This document shows, piece by piece, positions 34,719 to 43,369 of a stretch of DNA of 64,000 bases. The DNA lies in the NCBI GenBank assembly GCA_017620335.1, contig JAFZQO010000009.1, positions 1 to 64,000 of the forward strand, written 5' to 3'. This DNA comes from Bacteroidales bacterium. Its GTDB lineage: Bacteria > Bacteroidota > Bacteroidia > Bacteroidales > UBA932. The position numbers and the translations under genes were made by a program. The notes beneath the pieces were generated by a model. The model ran no database searches and had not been told where the DNA came from. It worked only from the letters and a program-made list of their open reading frames with translations. Numbering within the stretch: position 1 is the stretch's first letter; each line of letters begins with the position of its first letter.

Positions 34719-35546
34719 ATGTCAGAGACAAATAATCAGAAGAAACCCCGCAGCTTCCGCCTCTCCCTGGTGGACGACATGACGCACAGGAAGCTATGGG
34801 TGTTCCATTTCACGAAGGCGGGTTTCCTGGTAAGGGTCATCTCCGTCGTCGTGATTCTCTTCGCCATAGTGTATGCCCTGTTCGCATACACGCCCCTGCG
34901 TACCTCCATCCCCGGTTATCCGTCCGCCCATACCAAGCGCGCGGCCATCCAGAATGCCATAAAGATCGACTCCCTCGAGAGCGTCATCAGCCGCTGGGAG
35001 CTTTATTCCGAGAACATCCTGAGGGTCATCGAGGGCGAGGCCCCGCTGCCGGTGGACAGCGTGCTGCGGCTCGCGGACGCGGCCGAGGCCGAGAGCCGCG
35101 ACCCCGCATTCCTCGCGCAGCGCGACTCCGTCCTCCGCGACCTTGTCAACAGGGAGGAGCAGTTCGGCGTGTCCGACCGCGAGGAGCGCGCGCTTCCCAT
35201 CGAGGGCCTGCATTTCTTCACCCCGCTCAAGGGTGTGGTGCTCCGCGCCTATGACAGCGTCCTCCACCCTTACATCGACATCACCGCCCCGGCCAATTCC
35301 GTGGTGATGGCAGCCCTGGAAGGCACGGTGGTGTTCGACGGATGGAACGACGAGTACGGATATACCATCGCCATCCAGCACTCAGGAGACCTTATCACGG
35401 TTTACAAGCACAACCAGAAGCTCCTGCGCAAGACCGGCGACCGCGTGTCCGCCGGCACCTCCATCGCCCTGGCAGGAGAGCATCTGCACTTCGAGCTCTG
35501 GTACAGGGGCGAGGCGGTCAATCCTGAGAAATACATCGTATTCTGA
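34719..35546 (+). CDS. M23 family peptidase, single-pass membrane protein
   Basis: Predicted cell-wall endopeptidase of 275 residues. A cytoplasmic head of about 30 residues is followed by one membrane helix (VRVISVVVILFAIVYALFAY), a helical linker and a C-terminal LytM domain. The zinc ligands appear intact: HPYID (HxxxD), the later HLH of EHLHFELW, and VYKHN. It starts the operon M23-dxr-rseP-DUF4837; its stop shares one base with the dxr start. Role in septal or sidewall peptidoglycan is inferred. Confidence 0.9.
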   Translation: MSETNNQKKPRSFRLSLVDDMTHRKLWVFHFTKAGFLVRVISVVVILFAIVYALFAYTPLRTSIPGYPSAHTKRAAIQNAIKIDSLESVISRWELYSENILRVIEGEAPLPVDSVLRLADAAEAESRDPAFLAQRDSVLRDLVNREEQFGVSDREERALPIEGLHFFTPLKGVVLRAYDSVLHPYIDITAPANSVVMAALEGTVVFDGWNDEYGYTIAIQHSGDLITVYKHNQKLLRKTGDRVSAGTSIALAGEHLHFELWYRGEAVNPEKYIVF

Positions 35547-36703
35547 TGAAGAGGAGGATAGCTATACTCGGCTCGACCGGCTCCATAGGCAGGCAGACTT
35601 TGGACGTGGTGCGCCAGCACCCGGATCTCTTCCAGGTAGAATTACTTACGGCAAACAACAGCTCCGAGCTTCTCGTCGCCCAGGCGAAGGAGTTCGACGC
35701 CAACAGCGTCGTCATCTGCAACAAGGACCGCTACCATGAGGTCGCGGACGCGTTGCAGGACGACGGCATAAAGGTCTTCACCGGCATCGACTCCGTCTGT
35801 GACCTCGTGACGGGGGACAACATCGACATCGTCGTCGCGGCGATGGTGGGTTTCAGCGGCCTGGCGCCGACCGTGGCCGCCGTGAAGGCGGGCAAGATCA
35901 TAGCCCTGGCCAATAAGGAAACCCTGGTCGCCGCCGGCTCCGTGGTGATGGGCCTCGCCGAGAAGCATCACGCGCCCATTCTCCCGGTCGATTCGGAGCA
36001 CTCCGCCATCTTCCAGTGCCTGCTGGCGGCGCAGGGCAACGCCCTCAGCCGCATCCACCTGACTGCGTCAGGGGGCCCTTTCCGCACCTGGGACAAGACG
36101 AGGATAGCATCCGCCACCAAGGACATGGCCCTGAGGCACCCCAACTGGAACATGGGCGCCAAGATCACCATAGACTCCGCCACCATGATGAACAAGGGCT
36201 TCGAGGTGATCGAGGCGCGCTGGCTCTTCGACGTGGAGCCCGACAGGATCAACGTCGTGGTGCATCCCGAGTCCATCATCCACTCCATGGTGGAGTTCGA
36301 GGACGGGGCGGTGATAGCCCAGCTGGGCCATCCCGACATGAGGGAGCCGATCCAGTTCGCCATGGGCTTCCCGGAGCGCCTGCCGCTGAACAACAGGAAG
36401 CTGGATTTCGCCACGCTCGGCAGCCTGACCTTCGCGGCGCCGGACCTCGACCGCTTCCCGGCCCTGGGCCTCGCGTTCGAGGCCATACGCCGCGGCGGCA
36501 ACATCCCTTGCGTGCTCAACGCAGCCAACGAGGCCGCAGTCGCGGCCTATCTGAAGGACCGCATCCGCTTCTATGACATCCCGCGCATAACCGCAGAATG
36601 CATGGAGGGCGCAATTTTTGCAGCGGAACCTTCACTGGACGACATCTTCGCCACGGACGAATGGGCGAAGAGGCGTGCCAATGAACTGATAGACAGATGG
36701 TAA
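35546..36703 (+). CDS. dxr: 1-deoxy-D-xylulose 5-phosphate reductoisomerase
   Basis: NADPH-dependent enzyme that makes 2-C-methyl-D-erythritol 4-phosphate, the first committed step of the MEP isoprenoid pathway. The 385 residues show the nucleotide-binding GSTGSIGRQT, the metal-binding acidic segment PVDSEHSAIFQ, the flexible loop TASGGPF and NMGAKITIDSATMMNKG. It overlaps the M23 gene by 1 base and rseP by 7 bases, so the three are translationally coupled. Confidence 0.97.
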   Translation: MKRRIAILGSTGSIGRQTLDVVRQHPDLFQVELLTANNSSELLVAQAKEFDANSVVICNKDRYHEVADALQDDGIKVFTGIDSVCDLVTGDNIDIVVAAMVGFSGLAPTVAAVKAGKIIALANKETLVAAGSVVMGLAEKHHAPILPVDSEHSAIFQCLLAAQGNALSRIHLTASGGPFRTWDKTRIASATKDMALRHPNWNMGAKITIDSATMMNKGFEVIEARWLFDVEPDRINVVVHPESIIHSMVEFEDGAVIAQLGHPDMREPIQFAMGFPERLPLNNRKLDFATLGSLTFAAPDLDRFPALGLAFEAIRRGGNIPCVLNAANEAAVAAYLKDRIRFYDIPRITAECMEGAIFAAEPSLDDIFATDEWAKRRANELIDRW

Positions 36704-38037
36704 TCCTTATCAAGACGCTCCAGGTGATCCTGGCCCTCTCGCTTCTAATCATAATCCACGAGTTCGGCCACTTCACTTTTGCCAAGCTTTTCGGGATACG
36801 GGTGGACAAGTTCTTCCTGTTTTTCGATGCCGGAGGCGTGAAACTTTTCTCCTCCAAGGAGACGAAGTGGTTCACGAAACTCTTCCCGAAGGCGGCGGAG
36901 GCCGAGACCGAGTACGGTATCGGCTGGCTTCCGCTTGGAGGATACTGCAAGATCTGCGGCATGGTGGACGAGTCGATGGACCTGGAGAGCCTGAAGAAGG
37001 AGCCGCAGCCCTGGGAGTTCCGCACAAAGAAGCCCTGGAAGAGGCTGCTGGTGATGGCCGGAGGCGTCCTGTACAACTTCATCTTCGCCATCATCGCCTA
37101 CAGCATTCTGCTCGGCATCTGGGGACAGGCCTATTTCTCCAACGAGGACAACGCCATCTATGTCAACGACCTGGCCTACGACATGGGCTTCCGCAGCGGC
37201 GACCGCATCCTCGCCTTCGACGACTACGTGCCGGAGAACTTCGGCATGCTCCAGGCCGACCTGGCCCGGCGCAACGTCCGCAAGGCGACCGTGTTGCGCG
37301 GGGCCGACACCCTGGACATCTATATCGACCACTCGATGATAGGGGAGGTCCTGAACACCCCGGGGATGTTCGACCTGGCCGTACCGTTCGTGGTGGACTA
37401 CTTTATGGAGGATTCGGAAAATGCCGGCTGCGGGCTGGAGCACGGGGACAGGATAGTTTCCATCGAGGACAGGGAAGTGCCCTACGTGCAGGATTCGCGT
37501 ACGGTGCTGGAGGCCTTCGCCGGGCGCGAGGTGTCCGCCGTCGCGCTGCGCGGGGCGGACTCGCTCCGCGTGCAGCTGCAGGTGGACACGACCGGCCGGG
37601 TGGGCGTGTACCTGGTCATGCCCGGTTACCAGACGCGCCGTTACAATTTCCTGACGGCCATCCCCGCTGGATTCAAGGAGACCTTCTCCACCATCGGCGG
37701 GTATGTCAAGGACCTCAGGCTGGTGGCAACTCCCAGCACACAGGCTTACAAGTCTGTGGGCAGTTTCATAGCCATCGGGCAGGTATTCCCGAGCACCTGG
37801 GACTGGTACCGCTTCATGGAGCTCCTTGCGCTGCTGTCCATCATGCTTGGCGTGATGAACCTCCTGCCCATCCCCGGACTTGACGGCGGCCACATCCTCT
37901 TCACTCTGTATGAGATGGTTACGGGGCGTAAGCCGAGCGACAAGTTCCTGGCCATCATGCAGATAATAGGCATGGTCCTGCTGCTGGGCCTGATGTTCCT
38001 GGCCTTCGGGAACGATATCGGAAGATTGATCAAATAA
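36697..38037 (+). CDS. rseP: RIP metalloprotease, site-2 protease
   Basis: Intramembrane zinc protease that cuts membrane-bound anti-sigma factors after a first periplasmic cut. The 446 residues include HEFGH in the first membrane helix (about 22-26), two PDZ-like regions (about 140-330) and the third zinc ligand in NLLPIPGLDGGHILF. The start overlaps the dxr end by 7 bases. The single-helix anti-sigma-like protein at 43.4 kb is a conceivable substrate, which is inference. Confidence 0.95.
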   Translation: MVILIKTLQVILALSLLIIIHEFGHFTFAKLFGIRVDKFFLFFDAGGVKLFSSKETKWFTKLFPKAAEAETEYGIGWLPLGGYCKICGMVDESMDLESLKKEPQPWEFRTKKPWKRLLVMAGGVLYNFIFAIIAYSILLGIWGQAYFSNEDNAIYVNDLAYDMGFRSGDRILAFDDYVPENFGMLQADLARRNVRKATVLRGADTLDIYIDHSMIGEVLNTPGMFDLAVPFVVDYFMEDSENAGCGLEHGDRIVSIEDREVPYVQDSRTVLEAFAGREVSAVALRGADSLRVQLQVDTTGRVGVYLVMPGYQTRRYNFLTAIPAGFKETFSTIGGYVKDLRLVATPSTQAYKSVGSFIAIGQVFPSTWDWYRFMELLALLSIMLGVMNLLPIPGLDGGHILFTLYEMVTGRKPSDKFLAIMQIIGMVLLLGLMFLAFGNDIGRLIK

Positions 38038-38048
38038 ACGAAATAGGT

Positions 38049-39041
38049 ATGAGACGAATTATTTCCATCCTGGCTGCGGCCCTGACGATCGTCGGCTTCG
38101 CATCCTGCTCCTGGTCCGGCAAGGCCATACTCCCGAACGTCAGCGGCAAGGCTGGCGAAGTGATAGTGGTGATAGAGCGTGCCGACTGGGAGGGTGCACT
38201 CGGCGACGAGGTACGCGACCTCCTGGCCGCCGACTGCCCCTGGCTCTATATCCGTGAGCCCCTCTATTCCCTCGTGAATGTGCCCAATGGCGCTTTCACG
38301 GACCTCTTCAAGGTGCACCGCAACATAGTGATATTCAACATCGACCCCCAGATAGCCAACTCCGGAGTTATTATAAGGAGCGATGTCTGGGCTTCACCGC
38401 AGTGCGTCATCCAGGTCAGCGCCCACGACTCCGACGAAGCGCTCTCGATCCTTAAGGAGAAAGGTGAGACCGTCGTCAATGCCATCGAGCAGGCTGAGCG
38501 AGACCGCGTGATCGGCAACACGCTGCTTTATGAGGAGGGGTCGATCCGTCTGGCCGTCGAAGAGATTTTCGGCGGTTCGCCCCATTTCCCTTCGGGTTAC
38601 AAGCTCAAGATGAAGAACGACCATTTCGCTTGGATCGCGGATGAGAAGCAGTACACCACCCAGGGTGTGTTCGTCTACAGGTATCCGGTCCCGAAGGATG
38701 AACCCTTCACCATGGAGAGCATCATCGCCAAGCGCAACCAGATGCTACAGGAGAATGTCCCGGGCATGTTCGAGAATACCTACATGACCACTGCGGAATA
38801 CATCACTCCGACCGTGGAGTTCATCCGTTACAAGGGACGCGACTTCGCCCAGACACGTGGATACTGGGAAGTGTACAACGACTTCATGGGAGGACCCTTT
38901 GTGTCGCATTCCTTCTATAATCAGGACGGCTCGGAAATAATTGTCCTTGAGGCGTTTGTGTACGCTCCCAGATATGACAAGCGCCAGTATCTGAGGCAGG
39001 TGGAGTCGATCCTCTATTCCTTCGAGTGGAAAAAGGAATAA
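38049..39041 (+). CDS. DUF4837 family lipoprotein
   Basis: A 330-residue lipoprotein (signal with lipobox TIVGFASCS) of the DUF4837 family, which is widespread in Bacteroidetes and has no known function. It is 11 bp after rseP and ends the operon, a position that suggests an envelope role. The body is mixed alpha/beta without catalytic motifs that I recognise. Confidence 0.8.
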   Translation: MRRIISILAAALTIVGFASCSWSGKAILPNVSGKAGEVIVVIERADWEGALGDEVRDLLAADCPWLYIREPLYSLVNVPNGAFTDLFKVHRNIVIFNIDPQIANSGVIIRSDVWASPQCVIQVSAHDSDEALSILKEKGETVVNAIEQAERDRVIGNTLLYEEGSIRLAVEEIFGGSPHFPSGYKLKMKNDHFAWIADEKQYTTQGVFVYRYPVPKDEPFTMESIIAKRNQMLQENVPGMFENTYMTTAEYITPTVEFIRYKGRDFAQTRGYWEVYNDFMGGPFVSHSFYNQDGSEIIVLEAFVYAPRYDKRQYLRQVESILYSFEWKKE

Positions 39042-39047
39042 AAAAAG

Positions 39048-39078
39048 TTTGCCGGATAGAAAATAATACGTATATTTG
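39048..39078 (+). promoter_or_regulatory. Promoter of the tRNA-Glu/rpsT unit
   Basis: TTTG at 39048-39051, a 19-bp spacer and TATATTTG at 39071-39078, 30 bp before the tRNA 5' end. Confidence 0.85.
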
Positions 39079-39108
39079 CGGTCCATTCGTGTAATACGTC
39101 TGGAATAT

Positions 39109-39180
39109 GGTGGGTTCGTATAACGGCTAGTACTTAGGATTTTCATTCCTACAATAGGAGTTCGATTCTCCTACCCACTA
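39109..39180 (+). tRNA. tRNA-Glu (TTC)
   Basis: The full cloverleaf folds by eye: acceptor GGTGGGT with ACCCACT, anticodon stem TAGGA/TCCTA with anticodon TTC at 39142-39144, T-arm with TTCGATT, discriminator A. CCA is not encoded. rpsT follows 27 bp downstream. Confidence 0.95.
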
Positions 39181-39207
39181 CGAAAAAAATATAAAAAAAA
39201 ATACATA

Positions 39208-39462
39208 ATGGCAAACAACCCTTCTGCTGAGAAGTGCATTCGCCAGAGCGAACGGCACAGAGTGCATAACAAGTATTATGCAAGGACTACACGGAATGCT
39301 ATCCGTGCTATTAGGAACACTACTGACAAGGCTACGGCCGAGGCTAACGCGCCCAAGGTCTACGCCATGATCGACAAGCTCGCCAAGATCGGCCTCATCC
39401 ACAAGAACAAGGCCTCCAATCTCAAGAGCGGTCTCCAGGTTTACATCAACAAGCTTTCTTAA
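39208..39462 (+). CDS. rpsT: 30S ribosomal protein S20
   Basis: Small basic protein of 84 residues that binds 16S rRNA in the 30S subunit. The N-terminal MANNPSAEKCIRQSERHRVH and the two long basic helices match S20, including the C-terminal segment KIGLIHKNKASNLKSGL. It sits between tRNA-Glu and tRNA-Pro and probably shares their transcript. Confidence 0.95.
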   Translation: MANNPSAEKCIRQSERHRVHNKYYARTTRNAIRAIRNTTDKATAEANAPKVYAMIDKLAKIGLIHKNKASNLKSGLQVYINKLS

Positions 39463-39474
39463 GCTTTCCAGTCT

Positions 39475-39547
39475 CGAGAAGTAGCGCAGTTGGTAGCGCA
39501 CTACGTTCGGGACGTAGGGGTCGGGCGTTCGAGTCGCCTCTTCTCGA
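39475..39547 (+). tRNA. tRNA-Pro (CGG)
   Basis: Acceptor CGAGAAG/CTTCTCG, anticodon stem CTACG/CGTAG, anticodon CGG at 39508-39510, T-loop TTCGAGT, discriminator A, no encoded CCA. It lies 12 bp after rpsT. Confidence 0.95.
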
Positions 39548-39588
39548 CGTAAAAGGTCCGGATGGAATCCCATCCGGACCTTTTACGT
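39547..39588 (+). terminator. Terminator of the tRNA-Glu-rpsT-tRNA-Pro unit
   Basis: An 18-bp perfect stem starting ACGTAAAAGG with a 6-nt loop. The TTTT of the 3' arm serves as the U-tract. The stem starts at the last base of the tRNA. Confidence 0.88.
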
Positions 39589-39593
39589 CTGTT

Positions 39594-39620
39594 GTCATTC
39601 CGAGCGTAGCGAAGGAATCT
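39594..39620. repeat. Palindromic dispersed motif GTCATTCC...GGAATCT
   Basis: A 27-bp element with ATTCC and GGAAT arms around GAGCGTAGCGAA. It ends inside the stop codon of the amidohydrolase gene. From memory, close variants occur at gene ends in many bacteria; only one copy is in this window, so dispersal cannot be shown here. Confidence 0.55.
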
Positions 39621-40788
39621 ATACCACTATCCTTCCGTCGCAGAGCACGTGCTTTATGCAGCGGCTGTCCGCAGCGTACACGAAGTTGGAGACGAGGTTG
39701 TGGCAGGGCTGCATGCGGATATCGGAGAGGTCGATGAGGAGGCAGTCGGCGAGAAAGCCTTCGGCGATGGCGCCGGCGGCGAGGCCGAAGGCCTCCGCGC
39801 TGGAGCGCGTGGCCCAGCGGAAGACCTCTTCCGCGGGCAGCAGCTCCGGATCGCCGCCGGCCTTCGCCAGCAGCGCGGCGAACTTCATCGCCTCGCGCAG
39901 GTCGAGGTTGTTGCCCGACGAGGCGCCGTCCGTGCCGAGCGTGATGCGGCAGCCGGCCTTAATCAGGCGCGCGTAGGGGAATATCCCGGATCCGAGTTTC
40001 ATGTTGGAACAGGGGCAGTGTGAGACGGTTACGCCCCTTTCCGCAAGGATGCCGGCCTCCCCGTCATCGACGTGCACGCAGTGCGCCGCGATGACGTCGG
40101 GGCCGAGGAATCCGATGCGGTCCAGATACCTGACCGGGGTGGCACTGTGCTCTTTGACGCAGTTCTCCACCTCCGTCTCAGTTTCGGAAAGATGGATGTG
40201 CAGCAGCATTCCGTTATCGCGGGCGAACTCCGCGCATTCGCGGAGCTTCCTTTCACCGACGGTATAGATGGCGTGCGGGGCCATTACCAGTTGTATGCGT
40301 CCTCCGGTAGGGTCGTGCCACTGCCTGACGAATTCCTTCTTCTGCTCCTCCACCGCCTTGGTGTGGTTCTCCATGACGGTGATGCCTATGGCTGCGCGCA
40401 TCCCTGCCTTATCCACGACGCCGATGGTCTCCTCCACGTTGAAATACATGTCGTTGAAGAATACCGAACCGCTCTCCAGCATCTCCCTGACGGCTATCTC
40501 ACTGCCGCGTCGTATGTCCTCCGGGGTCAGTCTGGCCTCGAAGGGCCAGATATAGTCGTTCAGCCAGGTCTGCAGCGGCATGTCGTCGGCATAGCCGCGC
40601 AGCAGGGTCATCGCAGCGTGCGTGTGGGTATTGTACAGGGCGGGGAGGATGGCCGTGCCGGTGGCGTCAAGCACCTTTGCGTCAGCGACTTCCGCGGGAG
40701 CGTCAAGGTCCTTGAAACACTTGCCTTCAATGAGGATGTTCCTTGTCCTGCCTTCGTGCAGGACGTCCTTTATCAGCAGCCTCTCCAT
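39619..40788 (-). CDS. Amidohydrolase (5'-methylthioadenosine/S-adenosylhomocysteine deaminase-like)
   Basis: Metal-dependent hydrolase of 389 residues from the ATG at 40788; a longer frame runs upstream but overlaps the preceding gene. Motifs of the TrzN/MtaD/guanine deaminase branch are complete: NTHTHAAM (HxH), LLHIHLSETE, AAHCVHVDD and TLGTDGASSGNN with the metal-binding Asp. The likely reaction is deamination of an adenosine derivative in purine or methionine salvage; substrate assignment within the branch is uncertain. It starts 2 bp after the esterase stop, so the two are co-transcribed. Confidence 0.85.
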   Translation of the reverse strand: MERLLIKDVLHEGRTRNILIEGKCFKDLDAPAEVADAKVLDATGTAILPALYNTHTHAAMTLLRGYADDMPLQTWLNDYIWPFEARLTPEDIRRGSEIAVREMLESGSVFFNDMYFNVEETIGVVDKAGMRAAIGITVMENHTKAVEEQKKEFVRQWHDPTGGRIQLVMAPHAIYTVGERKLRECAEFARDNGMLLHIHLSETETEVENCVKEHSATPVRYLDRIGFLGPDVIAAHCVHVDDGEAGILAERGVTVSHCPCSNMKLGSGIFPYARLIKAGCRITLGTDGASSGNNLDLREAMKFAALLAKAGGDPELLPAEEVFRWATRSSAEAFGLAAGAIAEGFLADCLLIDLSDIRMQPCHNLVSNFVYAADSRCIKHVLCDGRIVV

Positions 40789-40790
40789 CG

Positions 40791-41765
40791 TCAAAGCAGT
40801 TCTCCGGCCAGTTCGAAAAGCCATATCCGAAGGTCCGCCATCCAGGCTTCCCTGTAGACGAAGTCCTTGTGGTCGGCCCAGCCGTGACCGCCTTCAGGGT
40901 AGATGTGAAGGGCGGCGGGCACCTTGTTGGCCCTCAGGGCTTCGTAGTACCTGAGGCTGTTCTCGCAGGGGACCAGCCCGTCGTCAGAGTTGGCCATGAT
41001 GAACGCCGGGGGAGTGTCGGCCGTCACCTGCTTTTCGTTGCTGAACTTGTCCAGCAACTGCTGCGAAGGCTCGCGGCCGAGCAGATAGAAGGAGGATCCC
41101 GCATGCGTGATGGCCGGGTCCAGAGAGATGACGGGATAGAAAAGTATCTGGAAATCAGGACGTTCCTCGGGCTTTGTGAAATGCGTCGAGGCCATCGCGG
41201 CTAGGTGGCCTCCGGCCGAGCAGCCGGCGATGCCGAGCTTTTCGAAGCCGAACTCACCGGCATTCTCCCACAGGATGCGCATCGCCTCATGGACGTCGTC
41301 CAGCGGGACTTCCGGATGCCCGTTCGGCAGGCGGTACTTCAGCACGGCATAGACGATGCCCTGCTCGGTGTACCAGCGGGAATTGGCATAGCCCTCGGTC
41401 TTGTCCCAGACATCGACGTAGCCGCCGCCGGGGCAGACCAGGATGGCGAGGCCGTTGGGATTCTCGGGGAGATAGACGCCGAGGGTGGGGTGGGTGACAT
41501 TGGAGACATGGTTGCCGTAGTCGATCTCTTCGCCCGTGAGGCCGTTGTCTGTCGGAGCCCCGTCGGGCCAGAGATTGAACATCACGTCAGGCAGGGGCCA
41601 CTGCGGCAGCTCCTGCTCCGCACCTGTGGTGATGTCTTGCACGTTCCCGGCCAATGCTCCCATGGGGAATGACACCTGCTCGTCTGCCGCCTGGGCCCCG
41701 GCCCTCATCGCCGAGCAGCCCGTTAGCACCGCCGCCATCGCCAGTATAAGGATCGTCTTTTTCAT
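40791..41765 (-). CDS. Alpha/beta hydrolase lipoprotein (acetyl-xylan-esterase/BD-FAE-like)
   Basis: From the ATG at 41765 the product has 324 residues, with signal and lipobox MAAVLTGCSA. The longer frame start is rejected because a TATATTTG box lies at 41786-41793. The catalytic domain has the oxyanion motif CPGGGY, the nucleophile in GIAGCSAGGHLA, the Asp in ANSDDGLVP and the His in PEGGHGWAD. It begins with NLWPDGAP, common in sugar-ester hydrolases of polysaccharide loci. It is the first gene of a two-gene operon with the amidohydrolase. Confidence 0.87.
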   Translation of the reverse strand: MKKTILILAMAAVLTGCSAMRAGAQAADEQVSFPMGALAGNVQDITTGAEQELPQWPLPDVMFNLWPDGAPTDNGLTGEEIDYGNHVSNVTHPTLGVYLPENPNGLAILVCPGGGYVDVWDKTEGYANSRWYTEQGIVYAVLKYRLPNGHPEVPLDDVHEAMRILWENAGEFGFEKLGIAGCSAGGHLAAMASTHFTKPEERPDFQILFYPVISLDPAITHAGSSFYLLGREPSQQLLDKFSNEKQVTADTPPAFIMANSDDGLVPCENSLRYYEALRANKVPAALHIYPEGGHGWADHKDFVYREAWMADLRIWLFELAGELL

Positions 41766-41785
41766 ATCGTTTCCGTTTATCCAAA

Positions 41786-41793
41786 CAAATATA
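41786..41793 (-). promoter_or_regulatory. -7 box (TATATTTG) of the hydrolase-amidohydrolase operon
   Basis: Perfect box on the minus strand 20 bp before the ATG at 41765; it decides that start. Confidence 0.65.
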
Positions 41794-41847
41794 GGAAAAC
41801 TCCCCGACAATCCGCGCACCCGCCCGCACGTTACCCCCGAAAACGGA

Positions 41848-41943
41848 GTAACCTGCGGGTAAATGCCCGCAGGTTACGGCAAAATAGACTTGACGTGCGG
41901 GTAAATGCCCGCAGGTTACGGCAAAAAAGGGTTAACGTGCGGG
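41848..41943. repeat. 42-bp-period palindromic repeat, locus A
   Basis: TGCGGG recurs at 41854, 41896 and 41938, exactly 42 bp apart. Each unit reads TGCGGG-TAAATG-CCCGCA, then GGTTACGGCAAAA and a variable tail. The first unit forms a perfect 12-bp stem (41848-41859 with 41866-41877). The last partial copy touches the stop codon of the barrel-protein gene at 41944. Confidence 0.9.
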
Positions 41944-42909
41944 CTAGAGGTCGAGGAGGAAGCCGACGCTGTAAGTCTTGAAGGAGGGACCGGTGCCTTC
42001 CTTCATGAAGGGGCAGGGGCTGTACTTGGCGTAGAAGCCGATTTCGCTGAACTTGATTCCGGCAACGTAGTTCCAGGTCCAGGGCTCGAGGCTGATATCC
42101 TTGTATTTCATAGGGACTCCGGGCTCGTCCACGGTGTACTTGTTCTTGATCCGTCCGTTGAAATTGAAGCAGATCTCCGCGCCTCCGTACAGTTTCAGCT
42201 GGCCGTGACGGCCGAAGGCGAGGGTCAGGAGTCCGGGGACTGCCAGATAATTGCTTCTGAGTGCCGAACGCTTCAACTCAAGGCCGGAAGGAATGGCCGC
42301 AGTCCGGACTATCCCGTCCTGCTTGACGAAGATGCCGTCATCCTGCAGGCGGAAGGACCGGTAGCCTATGTTAAGTGCCGCCGAGATACTGGCGTGGTTC
42401 CCGAGGAAATGAAAATCCACGGATTCCAGCGTAAGGAATATGTCCGAAAAGGATTTGCCGCCCACGCCGATGCCCGCAGGGCCGTCGTATGGCATAGCGA
42501 AGCCGAATCCCCAGCCGTCGAATTCTCCGGTCGTGACCCTTCTGTAGCGCCTTCCGGAAGCTTGGGATTCAGAGTCGGAACCGTCGGTGTCCGAAGGTCT
42601 CTGGAGTATGATGGAGTATGTTGTGTCACGCGTCCTTCTCTGCTCCATCTTGTCCTGGAGGACATCCCAGTTGAAGAGGTCCAGACGGCCCTCGCGAACG
42701 GAAACGTTGCTGTCCGGGGTAATGCTGACGCTGCTTTCGTAGCGGAAGGTGGAGTCGTTGGCGGAGCCCCTGAGGCTGATGGTCTGGGAGTCCTTGGAGG
42801 TGATTACGGTGACTTCTTCGACGTTCCTGACGCGTAGGGTATCGGGTGCCTGTGCTGCGGCGGTGAGGCAGAATGCCAAAGCCGCGGATATGAATACTAT
42901 TCTTTTCAT
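41944..42909 (-). CDS. Outer-membrane beta-barrel protein of the ECF sigma operon
   Basis: Secreted protein of 321 residues with a signal ending CLTAAAQ. After a beta-rich, Ser/Thr/Asp-rich N-terminal part (about 20-130), amphipathic strands alternate to a C-terminal strand FKTYSVGFLLDL, typical of an outer-membrane barrel. I cannot assign a family. It is the last gene of the operon sigma-anti-sigma-small protein-barrel, 9 bp after the previous stop. Confidence 0.75.
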   Translation of the reverse strand: MKRIVFISAALAFCLTAAAQAPDTLRVRNVEEVTVITSKDSQTISLRGSANDSTFRYESSVSITPDSNVSVREGRLDLFNWDVLQDKMEQRRTRDTTYSIILQRPSDTDGSDSESQASGRRYRRVTTGEFDGWGFGFAMPYDGPAGIGVGGKSFSDIFLTLESVDFHFLGNHASISAALNIGYRSFRLQDDGIFVKQDGIVRTAAIPSGLELKRSALRSNYLAVPGLLTLAFGRHGQLKLYGGAEICFNFNGRIKNKYTVDEPGVPMKYKDISLEPWTWNYVAGIKFSEIGFYAKYSPCPFMKEGTGPSFKTYSVGFLLDL

Positions 42910-42918
42910 TCTGGTTTC

Positions 42919-43368
42919 TTACTTGGTTGTGAACATTTTTCTGAGATTCGTGAGGGTCGTGTCACCTTCCATATAGACTACTATGACGGAAGTGAACCCT
43001 TCATCGGCCGAAGGCTTGGACTGGAAGCATAGGAAACACCGGGAGTCCTTGTCGGGTTCAAGTGCGACCAATGCGTATTTGAGGCGGTTGTGTTCGACCT
43101 CCGTCTCCTTGCTGACCGCATCGGAGGCGTCGTTGAGTATGAGAGCGGAAATGCTCTCCAGGTCTGAGTCGTCCACGTCCATGCGGACGCTTCGGAACAG
43201 GGTAAGGTCGTAGTCCCTGAGATATTCGCCCTTGACGAGGGTTTCAACCATGCGGTCCTTGGGAACGATCTTCCCGTCGAAGACTGCACTGCTTCGCAGC
43301 CGGTCCTGGGAGCGGGCTGCCAGCGGGAGCAGGAGTAGCAGGGTCAAGATTATTATGGTCTTTTTCAT
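42919..43368 (-). CDS. Small secreted protein, DUF4252-like
   Basis: From the ATG at 43368 the product has 149 residues, with a signal ending PLAARSQ. The pattern (RLRSSAVFDGKIVPKD, and a C-terminal EGDTTLTNLRKMF) resembles the DUF4252 family found beside sigma/anti-sigma genes in Bacteroidetes; I am not certain of the family. It starts 1 bp after the anti-sigma-like stop. Confidence 0.65.
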   Translation of the reverse strand: MKKTIIILTLLLLLPLAARSQDRLRSSAVFDGKIVPKDRMVETLVKGEYLRDYDLTLFRSVRMDVDDSDLESISALILNDASDAVSKETEVEHNRLKYALVALEPDKDSRCFLCFQSKPSADEGFTSVIVVYMEGDTTLTNLRKMFTTK

Positions 43369-43369
43369 A

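Noticed and set aside
34719-35546. M23 protein as an inactive (degenerate) peptidase
   Set aside because: HPYID and HLH provide the expected zinc ligands, so loss of activity is not supported.
41848-41943. CRISPR-like array with a 42-bp period
   Set aside because: The repeats lie back to back with near-identical connecting sequence, there are no unique spacers of constant length, and no cas genes are present.
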